Assembly (NCBI GenBank): GCA_021014325.1
Contig: CM037471.1
Span: 19,860,818 to 19,924,817 of the forward strand
DNA from: Plazaster borealis
Taxonomy: Eukaryota > Echinodermata > Asteroidea > Forcipulatida > Labidiasteridae
Direction: 5' to 3'
DNA: 64,000 nt
The notes beneath the pieces are model-generated. The model was given only the letters and a program-made list of their open reading frames with translations. It did not search any database and was not told the DNA's origin. Made by a program: the position numbers and the translations under genes. Of this stretch, positions 49,428-61,400 are shown in pieces (position 1 is the stretch's first letter; each line of letters opens with the position of its first letter).

Positions 49428-52400
49428 ATGGCTACCACTTTGAGGCAAATCCCGTTGAGTTGCAGCGGCCACACGAGGCCTGTTGTTCATGTAGATTTCA
49501 GCGGAATCACACCAGATGGTTACTTCCTAATCAGTGCTTGCAAAGGTGAGAGATATTGGAAGAAGCTAAGATTATAAGAATATAATGGCGGAATTTCTAA
49601 CCAGGATACAGGAACGTTAACGATTATAATTAACGTGCATGCAAAATGCATGCATGATGATGGCTGTCACTAGTCAGCAGACGGTACGCCGTTTTTTGTT
49701 TCCCCACCGAGCAGTGCCTTTGAGTTTGAGATTGAGTTGGACGCATGACAAGAAACAAAACGGCAGAAAATCGTTAACTTTTTTAGTCTGCTTAAATTGT
49801 TTGTGTGAAAAATGTCTGCATCCGGCCACCACTGTTTTTTAAGGGATTTATTTTATTTTGTAATATTGATGTTAGTTGCGATAATCGTAACCCTCCTCCC
49901 GACGGTCGGAACGACCGGAGGGTTACGAGTTAGATAATGGCAATATGGTGCGAAATGTGAAATGTGAAAAAAAAATCGAGACTTGTGACCAGATTTGCCC
50001 AATTTTTACCACTTTCAAAAATCATGACCCACATTCCAAGAACACGGATTTGATCTTGAATGTGTAATGAATCCATTCATAACACTCAAAACATCATTGA
50101 AAAAATATTTAGAAGAAAAAAAAGACAAAAACTTACCGGAGACTGAGTGAACATGGTGAAGTGCCAAGCGTAGACGAGACGAATACCAGACCACTCTGGA
50201 GCAGACTGGATGAACATTTAAACCATGCACTTTTCGACCAATCAGCGTAAACCTGGGAAAAACAGACTTGGGTGGAGCTTCGGCTGTAACCCGCTAACCG
50301 GCTATTCCCACTTCCGGACTCACTGCACTGGTGTGCTTGTTGTATTATTGTCTTGTACATGTGCATACATGTAAAACAACGTACTTGTTACTGTACACTG
50401 TACATGTACATCGAACGTGTACGATGTGTACTGTGTGCACGTGTGTGCATACAATGTATCGGGGCGAATTAGCCACGCATTGTAATATCCGTACATATGA
50501 GTAGGCATATGGATATGTGTGTTGTTTATTAGGCTTGCAGGGGGGGGCGTCAACCCCCCGCCCCTCTTGTTACGGGCCCGTGTGATCAAGTAATCTAAAT
50601 AAGAACCGTTTGTATATATTTTTTTTAAATGTGTGCCACTAGAAGAAATGTAAATATCCATACCAATTCAAGCGTGTTTGCCAATTCCTTGTTTTTGCAA
50701 ATGGATAAGTTGCACATCTGGCTGCAATTAAAATGGCTTGAGAGGCAATCATCTCAAGAACCTAACTGTGAATTTGTACACTTGCATCGTATGTTAGGTA
50801 GAAATAGTTGTCACTGGCCGGCAATTTATTAGTTCAAACGATATTTTTGGGGGATGCTTTATCGGTCACACTAAAACATCTTGTACATCTTTTGAAAGTT
50901 TCACCCCATTGGACTACTTTTTAAAATGGTGTGGAGGACCATCGTCAGTCTTTGACATTTGTTTACCCGTTGTATGAATTGTTTATTTATTTTATCCATT
51001 AAAGGCATCGTACACGTTTGGAAATTGTCAAAGACCAGTGTTCTCACTTGGTGTATCCCAACATATGCATAAAATAACAAGTCTGTGAAAATTAGGGCTC
51101 AATTGGTCATCGAAGTTGCAAGAAAACGATGAAAGAATAAAGCCCTTGTTGTACAAATTTGTGTGCTTTCAGATAGAATGATAAAAACTTCTTGCAAGAA
51201 GTTTTTATTATTTTAGTGAGAAATTACCTCTTTCTCAAAAACTACGTTACTTCAGAGGGAGTCGTTTCACACAATGTTTTATACTATCAACAGCTCTCTG
51301 TTGCTCGTTACCAAGTCATTTTTTATGCTAATATATATTTTGAGTAATTACCAAACGTGTACGATGCCTTTAAATAAAAATCTCCCCACTTACTTATTCA
51401 TGTAAAGTAAATATCGCAATAGACACCTTATACATGTAGTCTTATTGTTGTTATGTTTTTCCGGTCAACATATTCATAGTCACTGGTTCTCTTCCCAGGT
51501 TTCCAATGACAACCAACCCTTTCCATTGATGAATTGAAAGTGTGTGTAAACTTTTTTTTAAATTAAATCACTTAATAGTTCGTGTGTGTTTTACCGTTTT
51601 TGAATTAAATGAGCTAGTCACATTTTCCAACTTAACGTTGTGTTCCAGAATCTTATCTGTTGTTTTCGGACCTTAACATTATCGCCCTTACATTTCGTAT
51701 ACTACATAAATACATGACTGATAAGTGGATCGAGTCTTGAACAATTACAGACTCTTTACATCCCAGAGCAGAAGCATTTGAAAATTATAATGAAAATAAA
51801 TTTCTTCAACTCATATGAGGGCCATCCAAAGTTTTAATCAGTTCAACGGTCCAGCATGCATAGAATGGCGGGGAGGGGGATCGGAGATCACTTTTAACGA
51901 CTTTATGACTACAATGTTTATATTTAAATGATGTGTTTAATTTTTGAAAGAGAAATGTTGATAAATACTATACTATTTCGGGGATTGAACTCCTCAAAAG
52001 ACTAGGACTCTCTTTACAACCAGAAAAAAGTGTTGACAACTTTCGACGGCCCCTCACACGAGAGGGAACGGGGAACTTATGAGCATTTTGTCAAGGCCTC
52101 CCCGGCTTTGACACAGAGTAAACAGCGGAGCGACTGCATGGAACGCACGCGAGTTCAGTGGCGCCACTAGCGTGCGTGGTCTCACCTTCGTGTCGCTTGG
52201 GATCGCGGCTCTACGGAGCTGTCCAAGCCACGAAGGCCTTGAAAAAAGCCTAGGAACTACTGTACAACGGGTTATTTTGTTTACTGTAGGCCTACCATTC
52301 TGGCAGCATGTGTACTTCATCAAAGGCTATGACAACCAGTTTAGCCCGATAGCCTTCGGTATTGATGACATTAATCCATGATGGGAGCCCTTCCGGTGTC

Positions 52401-55400
52401 ATCAGAACTACCTGGGCATTTCCTGACTTCACACCTGTACACAAGACACAAGTGTTAGTTTTTATACAACAATGAAATAACAACAATGACAAAACAACTA
52501 AACGTCTTTATTATTAAAAACAGTGCAAAAATTCAAGTATTCCAATTTATTAAGATGGGTGAACAAATATTGTACAGATAGCACATTCATACATAGCTTT
52601 GAGATGCATTTATTTTATTTGGTTTGTATAAATACAGTACATACTTTTCATCAAATTCTTAATTGTGATTTGTTCACGTCCGAATCGAAAGCCAAAGTCC
52701 GTGATCCGCTATTAACTAGAATATAACAGATAGTGTAAATAACATTTAAAAGTAGGCCTATCACTGTGAGCTTGTTGAGCACATTATCTGAAACGTAATT
52801 CCAAACTTTTATATAAAAAGTCCATTACGTCATGTAGGCCTATGATGTATTGACCAAAACGGCAAAAAGAGTTATGTTTCCCGGACCGACCCTTATTTTG
52901 GCCTTGCGACACCTGTTGGCTTAAAGAAAAAACGACAAAAAATAAATCAAAACAAAAGACAATGGCACCAGGAGACTACTTTCGCCAATTTAACATGTTT
53001 AAAACAAAATTGACTGAAATACAAACCAGACTTAAAGATTTTGATAAAACTAAATGAGAAACTTAAAATCAACTTACTTTTACATCATCGGATGTGTTTT
53101 CCTCCATGAGGGCGACGGCTGAAATGCCCATTTTTCTCAGAGACTGCACTTGGTCGGCCATTAAAGCCCTCAAGGGAGATGACAAGTGCAACCCCACCAT
53201 CTTTCAAAAGGGTGGTATTGCAAAGCGTCAAGCGTTTTCCCGAATCCAGTTGGCAGAACTCCAAGAACGTGTTTTTTATCTATTATGTGTTGAATAATTT
53301 TCTCCTGTTCGTATTTTAATTTAGCCGGTAATAATGGGTATTGTTTTCTAAGATTGTCATATGCTGCATCCATTCTTTTTTCTGCTACCAAGTGACGGGA
53401 ACACTATAGTTGTGAGTCGTTTGCTCAGTGTACTATAGACCTGCATGCATAAACCTTGCATGTAAATTGAGTTGCTTATCAAGGCATCAATTTGAATCTT
53501 AGTGGCTCCAAAGTGAATAAATCAAGCTCAAGGCGGTAGACCTATTACTATTTTTATGAGTGCCCTGAGTGCTCTCCACAACTCACAAACGAAATAGCTC
53601 CCGCATAACAAGTGCCATTAAAGATCCTGCACAGACTTTTATAAATCTTGTGAAAACTATATAATTTTATAATACAAAATCAAGATTGTATTTCATTGTT
53701 GTAGATGGTCCTTGCTCTATGTTTAAAGTGGAGTCAGCAGGGACATCTATACGTGTCAATCGATACGAACTGATAATGCATAATTTGTAGCACATTAGAG
53801 TAAGTGAGCAATGAGACTTATCATTTATGGTATATTCTATTGTAGCAATCACATAGTGACACGAAAATAAAATTTCAAGAAAAGTTTTAATACAAAATTT
53901 GAACATCAATAAAACATCATTCGTAACTTTGTTTCTGTGCAACAGTGAGGGGATGATCAAACAACAACGTGCTACATAATTATGCCAAATTGGTTGAATC
54001 ACCTTCACTAAAGTATTAATTTAAAAATAATAATAATTTAAAAAGTCATCTATTGTGAGTCTATTGTCTATTGCCGATCACATCAGAGCAGAGTAAGTTA
54101 CAAACTTACCGCCCCCCCCCTGCAAGCCTAATAAACAACACACACATCCATATGCCTACTCATAATGTACGGATATTACAATGCGTGGCTAATTCGCCCC
54201 GATACATTGTATGCACACACGTGCACACAGTACACATCGTACACGTTCGATGTACCTGTACAGTGTACAGTAACAAGTACGTTGTTTTACATGTATGTAC
54301 ATGTACAAGACAATAATACAACAAGCACACCAGTGCAGTGAGTCCGGAAGTGGGAATAGCCGGTTAGCGGGTTACAGCCGAAGCTCCACCCAAGTCTGTT
54401 TTTCCCAGGTTTACGCTGATTGGTCGAAAAGTGCATGGTTTAAATGTTCATCCAGTCTGTTTTTGTCTTTTTTTTCTTCTAAATATTTTTTCAATGATGT
54501 TTTGAGTGTTATGAATGGATTCATTACACATTCAAGATCAAATCCGTGTTCTTGGAATGTGGGTCATGATTTTTGAAAGTGGTAAAAATTGGGCAAATCT
54601 GGTCACAAGTCTCGATTTTTTTTTCACATTTCACATTTCGCACCATATTGCCATTATCTAACTCGTAACCCTCCGGTCGTTCCGACCGTCAGGAGGAGGG
54701 TTACGATTATCGCAACTATATTGATGTTGGACTTTATTTCCCTTTTTAAAATATTCCTCTTGAGGAATTTTGGTAGATGAAACGCTACATTTTGACATTT
54801 AATTAAAAAGGAAAACTCAAGCACACATTTCATTGCGCGGACGGAACCCTCACGCACTCATGCCCAAAGGAACCAAAATGGAGTGTAGCAAGCAAGCAGC
54901 GTTGCCTGAAAATGGCTTTTGTTCATATGATTTCGACACTTTAGGGTTAGTTCAAAGTGCCTGTGCCTCGCTATACATTCTCTCAACCCTTCTGGACAGG
55001 TAAGGATATAACTTGAACTAAATTAAGGGAGATAAAGTTATGGCCGGATACGGAATCTTTTCTTAGCCTTTTTTTCCAAAATAATTTGAATGTTTGAAAT
55101 CTATGCTATAAACATTGTCCTGAAGTTTCAATATACTATAGACAACAGGCTAAAATTTAGGTCAAGACTTACCTGTCCAGAAGGGTTGACAGAATGTATA
55201 CAGAGAGGCCCAGGCACTTTGAACTATTACAACGTGTCAAAATCATGAAAAGTAAGCCATTTTCGGGTCTATTGGTCTTGACAATACTTCTTGCTACACT
55301 TCGTTTTAGTTCCTGTAGGCATGAGTACGCAGGAGTTCCGTCACTGCGATGAAATGTGCGTTTGAGTTTTCCTTTTTAAAGGTCAACATTTAGCATTTTA

Positions 55401-58400
55401 GCTACAGTATAATTCCTCAAGAGGAATATTAAAAAAAGGGAAATAAATTCCAACATCCATTTAAAAAAACCCAAATAAATCCCTTAGAAAGTGGCTGCCG
55501 AATACGGAAATTGATAACTTTTATCTCATAGCCTTACTTGCCTATCCATCAATGGATTTCTTTGCTTTTTTCTTTTTCTTTTTTTAGATGGAAAGCCAAT
55601 GCTTCGTCAAGGTGAGACTGGTGACTGGGTTGGAACATTCGATGGTCACAAAGGGGCAGTCTGGGGGGCAACATTAAATTTTGAGGCATCGAGGGCTGCA
55701 ACTGGTGCTGCTGACTTTACTGCGTAAGTCACTATCATCCCGAGCTCCCCCCGGTCGTCCCGTGACACCAAAACCCTCTACCCACACCCTAGCCCCCCAC
55801 TAGTGTGCCACAGTTTTTTGACAACCTGGCTAAACCTCAGCCACACATCCATGTTGGCGTTCTGCATGCAAAAATGTTGTCAACTTAACTTGACACTTTT
55901 GCTTGACAAAAGCTAACGTGGATGCGTGTTTAAGGTTAAGCTAGATTACTCCAACTGGACTCCAAGAAACCGAACAAGAAAAAGAGGGAGACAAAACAGA
56001 AGATGGAGAGATGAACTAAGTACACATTGGGGCATTGCTTGGCAACAGAAATGGAGAATTGGTGAAGACAACCTCGTCCCCAGGGTGTGTCGAGCAGTAC
56101 GAGGTTGACCGCTCTCTCACCCTGGTATTGGATCATTTGCATATCCAAAATTTTGGATACGTATGCAAATCAGAATAGTCTGGCTGTGAACATGGTGAAT
56201 ATAATAGAGATCAATGATGAATACTGAATGAGTACAACAGTACACCAGTCGTTGTCCAATCAGGGTCCAAGTAAGGAGTTTCCCTCCCAGGGTTTACTTT
56301 TTTTAAATATGGTTGGAAATAAAGTAAACCATGGGGACGAGGTTGTGGTGAAGAGGATTTCCTCGTGCAGTGGAGTGAAATAGGCTAGAAAGAAGATTGT
56401 TAAGAACCATGCCACTTAGCCCTTCCCCCAGACCCTAGCTTCCCCCCCAAACACTCCCCACACCGCAACACGTACGTGGAGTTTTAGCAATCTCATCGGC
56501 ATCCAAACAGTACACAGGAAAGGATGCAATTTTGTATTGTAATGGTTTGTTTATCCTGTTGATTGTATCAACTCAAGAGCAAAGCAAGAGATTTCAGTGC
56601 CATAAAATCCCACATTTGTTGGAATAGATTTTTTAGGGGAAACCAGTGACTCTTGATTTTGTTTGTGCTCTTGTTATTTCAGGAAAGTCTGGGATCCAAT
56701 CACTGGAGATGAGCTTCACAGCTTTGCACATAAACACATCGTCAAGTCAGTTCACTTCTCAAAGGTTTGTACGGCCACTTTGTGGCGTGTTGTGGCCGAG
56801 CGGATAAGAACACCGAACTCAAGCTCTGGTGTTTCTGATCAGCAGAGTGTGGGTTCGAATCCCAGTCGTGACACTGTGTCCTTAAGCAAGACACTTAACC
56901 ACATGCTTCGTCCTTCGGATGGGACGTTAAGCCGTAGGTCCCGTGTGTTGTGTAATGCACGTAAAAAGAAACCCAGTGCACTTATCGTAAAGAGAAGGGG
57001 TTTGCCCTGGTGTTCCTGATTTGATGGGCTGCATATTGCGCCACAGCACCTTGTAAACCATTACATGGTGCTATGCAAAGGAATAGGTCTCATACTTCAA
57101 CACGTAACTCCACTTACCTTGTAGAAAAAATACTGAGCGCTTTGAGACACCCATCGGGAGTATAAAGCGCTATATAAGAACTGCATTATTATTATTATTA
57201 ATTATTATTATTCAAAATTGGGTCGCTATGTTGACATGCAAGGAAACATAGGATGGCCCTAGCAATGCGCTTAGCAACAGCTGCAGCTGTAGTCGCCAAA
57301 CTTAGACACTGCCTATGGTTTGGTGAAGAAGTATTAAAGGCACTGGACACATTTGGTAATTGTCAAAGACCAGTATTCTCACTTGGTGTATCCCAACATA
57401 TGCATAAAATAACAAGCCTGTGAAAATTTGGGCTCAATTGGTCATGGAAGTTGCAAGATTTGTGATGCCTGAAAAAAGTCTTCTGGCCGAAAGTCTTTTA
57501 ACATTTCAGTGAGAAATTACCTCTTTCTCAATTATTAATTTTGGGTTGAAAAAAGAAATAATGACAAGAGCGGGATTTGAACCTATGACCTCTGGCACGT
57601 TAATCCGGAGGTCCCAGGATCAAATCCCGCTGTAGTCAATTGATCCCGCTCTAGCTAACAAATATATTGACAAAATAGGAACACCACCAACATAAGGGCT
57701 AGATAGCTGTGTTGGTGGAGTGCCGGCACGTTAATCCGGAGGTTGCAGGTTCAAACCCTGCTCTAGTCAGTTTTTTCTTTGTTCAACCCAAAATTACCTA
57801 AAATTTACCAACTCAGTTTCCCTTGTGGTTTATTACTTGATATATGATTTTAAGAAGGAAGTTTTTGATAAAGATCACAAGATCCATTATCGGTATAGTG
57901 TCTTGACTTCTCTCCCTATGTTTGTACAGAACAGCGATCGTCTGCTGACTGGTAGCAACGAGAAGAAACTAAGGATATTTGACCTGGTCAACGTAGATGC
58001 CGACCCTATTGAGATCAGCGCACACACATCCAACATTCGCTGTGCTATGTGGTGTTCCAACGATAAACACTTAATCAGTGCATCTGACGACAAGACCATC
58101 AGGTATGAAGATACTGACCTAGGAAACGTACACAAACGCTTTCTATAGTACATCACAAGATTTGACGACAATCGAGTTGTAGTTAGTTTTGTTTTATGCC
58201 CCGTGGTTGTCGAAGCCACCGAAGGGGCATATTATTTCCGACATGTCCTCCCGTGGGTGTGGGTGGGTAGGTATACACATCCAAACCGGGGACCTACAAC
58301 AAAAGAGGACAATAGGGTCCCCGGTGGGGAAAGGTCCCAAGTTGGAGCGCGTGTACAAAACCAATGGGAGCTGTTGCTAAAAAGTTAACGTACAAACAAA

Positions 58401-61400
58401 AGAGGGACAATAGGAGGTCCCCGAGTGCAGGTGTTTACACACTTGTGTGTGTGCGTGGGTAGGTATCCACGCTCAAACCGTTGACCTACACATGTATAAC
58501 AAAAGGGATAATAGGTCCATGGTTGCTATCACGAAGGAAAACATTGTGGTCCACGGTTGCTATCACAAAGAGTTGAACAAAGGAGGGTCCACGATTGCCG
58601 GTGTTTACACACGTGTGTGTGTGTGCAATCACTGTCATGAAGGACTTGGCATATCAACTCCAAACTTGGTGTTGGTCTTTAGACCCCCAGAAGCCTATTG
58701 CTATTGGACCCCCTAGTTCAAATGTCAAGGCAATGATGGATAAAAACAAAAAAAATTGTCCGAGTGATAACTTGAGAAAGACTTGGCATGTTATCTCAAA
58801 ACTTGGTTTGTGGAGTGGTCTTGGGATTTCCCAGAAGCCTATTGCTATTGGATCCCCTAGGTCACATGTCAAGGCCATTAAGCTAGAACAAAAGAAATGT
58901 TGTCCGAGCGATAACTTGAGAAAGACTTGGCATGTTATCTCATAACTTGGTTTGTGGATTGTTCTTGGGATCCCCAAAAGCCTATTGTTTTTGGACAACC
59001 TAGGTCAAATGTCAAGAAATTGACTGGCTTGCAGGGCATTTGTATTTACAATCATGACTTTTCTTGTTGATGTTATAATTGCATCGGGAATAATAATAAT
59101 AATCATCATAATTTGGGAGGCTAATCATCCTTACTTGCAGCTGAGAAGCTGAATCGCCAAGGTCAAGCAGCAGGCATGTAAAGGTGCCTTTTGGCAGCCA
59201 GCCACATCGACCCATATATGACAACAAAGCACAGCCACAGATCAAAAGTGTTTGATATTTCCAGATGGAAGATAAAACCAAATAAATACAAAGATGAGAA
59301 ATTTCAGATTTTGATCTGAATTCAGACGTATTTTATGTCTGCCTGGTGAAACAAAGTAGCTGTTTTCTTCAGATATAAAGAAATCCTGCTCTTTGATCTA
59401 CTTTTCTAGAGCAGAGGATACTGTTCCCAGAAGCTCCTTGGAATCTATAACTCCTGGAGTTATTAAATGGTGGAAATTCCATCATTTCAACATACCTCCT
59501 CAAGTTTGGATCCCAGTTTCAGACCTTCTTGTCAGCAATGACTCTCATCCTTGAGTTTGACGTTGCATCAAGTTAACTCCATTTGCCTTTTGATTTTTCT
59601 CGATTTTAGATTTGAAAGCTCCTAATACATATCACTTCGCTGCTTGAAAGGAAAGAAACTTGAAGATTGTGTTTTGTTTGTCTTTTTGTTTATCTCTGCA
59701 GTATTTGGGATGTCGCCAGCAAAACAGAAATCAAGAAAATCACCATGGATACAGGAACCATTAATGTGGACGTCTCTAAAAATGGTGATGTCATTATAGT
59801 ATCCCACGGCAACAAAGTTAGCTTCTACGACACAGAGAGGTGAGGGTAGCACAGGTTTTTACGCTTTTTTCTGTTGTATTTAGATTAGGCCAATCAAGAA
59901 CATGGTGAAGGCGATGAGAGAAGATGCTGTGGTGGAGACTACGAATAAACTAGCTGGCTGCATGAGTGATCGTGATGTGTGGCTTGTGTATCATTGCGCT
60001 CGTCTCAAGTAGCCATGTGGGTGGACGGAGTAGTAGTAGTAGTAGTGGCCCCTTGTATAATAGATCGTGCAATTCTCACACGTATTCAAACATTTTTGGG
60101 ACCATTGGTCCCACGTTCAATGCTTTAACGTGTGAAGGAAACAAACTCGCGCACTTTAATGGGTCCCAATGTTCGTATACGCGCAAGACTTGCACAGTCT
60201 ATATGAACTGAAAAACGTATATATTATCATCATTTGGGTTTTGTTCATCCAGTGCAGTTTTATAGCTTTCTGCTTCTTCTCACCAATACACTCTTGCTTT
60301 GCTGAGATGTAGAACAAAGAATCAATCCAACAGCTTTTGTCCACGTGCTGCATCTCTTTGGAACTCCTTGCCTGGTGCATGTTTCCCTCCATCCTAAAAT
60401 CTAGACTGTTTTAAGAGGAATATCAATTCCTACCCTCAGCTCCTCTGAGTTCTTTACATCTTAAATGTTTTCTTCTTGTAGCCCATTACCAACTTATGTA
60501 CCCCCCCTCAAAAAAACAAATCTCAATGCCATCACTTACATCAAAGGAAGATCTACCATTGGCCGAGAGTTGTGCGTGGCACATACAGGGTTCTCCCCAG
60601 GATTTTTCAAACTGAGGGGCATTCTGGACCCAAACTTTGCAAGTTTGGCCGAAGGACGCTGAATGGAAACGAGGTCCTCATAATGGGTTTTTTTACTGGA
60701 TGTTTATGTTTGATATCAAAAGCTCCACTGTGCAATCTGGAGCATTTGAGTTGTTTATTAATGTGTTTTGGGGGGTTTTTTTGGTGTGAATTTGATGTTT
60801 AATCTATCGGCCACAGCTTGTGCATCCATGGGGAGAATCCTTGCGCATTTCTGTTTGTTCGACAGCCATGATGGGGGCCAGTGCAAGGGGTCCATTTTGA
60901 TCAGAAGTGACCTACGGAAGTTTGAACTCCTTCATTGCACAGCTTGGGAAGAAACAATAAATAAATGAACAGTCGCTTCAAATCAAATCTCTTCTCAAAA
61001 CTTATCTTATGTCACAGGTTTTCAATGACTAATTTTGTTGTGTCTGTTTTCTTTGTTTTGTTTTGTTTTGTTTTGGTTTTTACTGCGCCTTGAACACCCA
61101 GCAGGGTGGATATGTGCGCATTACAAGTCTTAGCTAACAAAGATATTGGCAAAATAGGGACACCACCAACATAAGGGTTAGATAGCTGTGTTGATGGAGT
61201 GCCGGCACGTTAATCCAGAGGTCGCAGGTTCAAACCCTGCTCTAGTCAGTTTTTCTTTGTTCAACCCAAAATTACCTAAAATTTACCCACTCAGTTTCCC
61301 TTGTGGTTTATTACTTGATACATGATTTTAAGAAGGAAGTTTTTGATAAAGATCCTGAGATCCATTATTGGTATAGTCATTAGTCAGTTTTGTCTTAGTT

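Larger units (their letters stand above)
49874..54717. mobile_element. 4.84-kb transposon with ~0.6-kb inverted arms and 11-bp target duplication
   Basis: The arms 49874-50549 and 54110-54717 are inverted copies. The outer 260 bp differ by about one base, and the left arm has about 80 bp absent from the right. The termini read AGTTGCGATAATCGTAACCC. The 11-bp direct repeat ATATTGATGTT flanks it (49863-49873, 54718-54728). The interior (50550-54109) holds a RecQ-like helicase remnant on the minus strand, a family 1 TTAA element and unassigned DNA. No transposase is recognised. Long arms, an 11-bp duplication and captured gene-like exons recall Mutator-like (Pack-MULE) or foldback elements. It sits in STRAP intron 1. 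Confidence 0.85.
49815..55500. mobile_element. Older inverted-repeat element, split by the 4.8-kb TIR element
   Basis: The left arm (about 49815-49873 plus 54729-55012) and right arm (about 55164-55500) are inverted copies. Shared blocks include AAGGGATTTATTT, GATGTTGGA, ATTCCTCTTGAGGAATT, AAAGGAAAACTCAA and CAACCCTTCTGGACAGGTAAG. The loop is about 150 bp. The left arm is broken at GATGTT by the 49874-54717 element; the right arm is continuous there. Confidence 0.75.

Noticed and set aside
53667..54008. 113-aa minus-strand ORF inside the large transposon
   Set aside because: AT-rich composition, no recognised motif and no splice context linking it to the helicase exons.
54295..54576. 93-aa ORF in the right arm of the large transposon
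   Set aside because: The left arm copy is broken by the 80-bp difference, the product is not recognised, and arm ORFs mirror each other. It is probably not coding.
56663..57019. 118-aa ORF overlapping STRAP exon 3
   Set aside because: Only its first part is the STRAP exon. The remainder is read-through into the adjacent SINE.
57698..57770. tRNA gene
   Set aside because: A and B boxes are present, but stems are imperfect, it occurs in several diverged copies, and it carries a long shared tail. It fits a SINE better.
57825..58148. 107-aa ORF overlapping STRAP exon 4
   Set aside because: The N-terminal part is repeat-derived intron. The true exon begins at 57930 after a TTTGTACAG acceptor.
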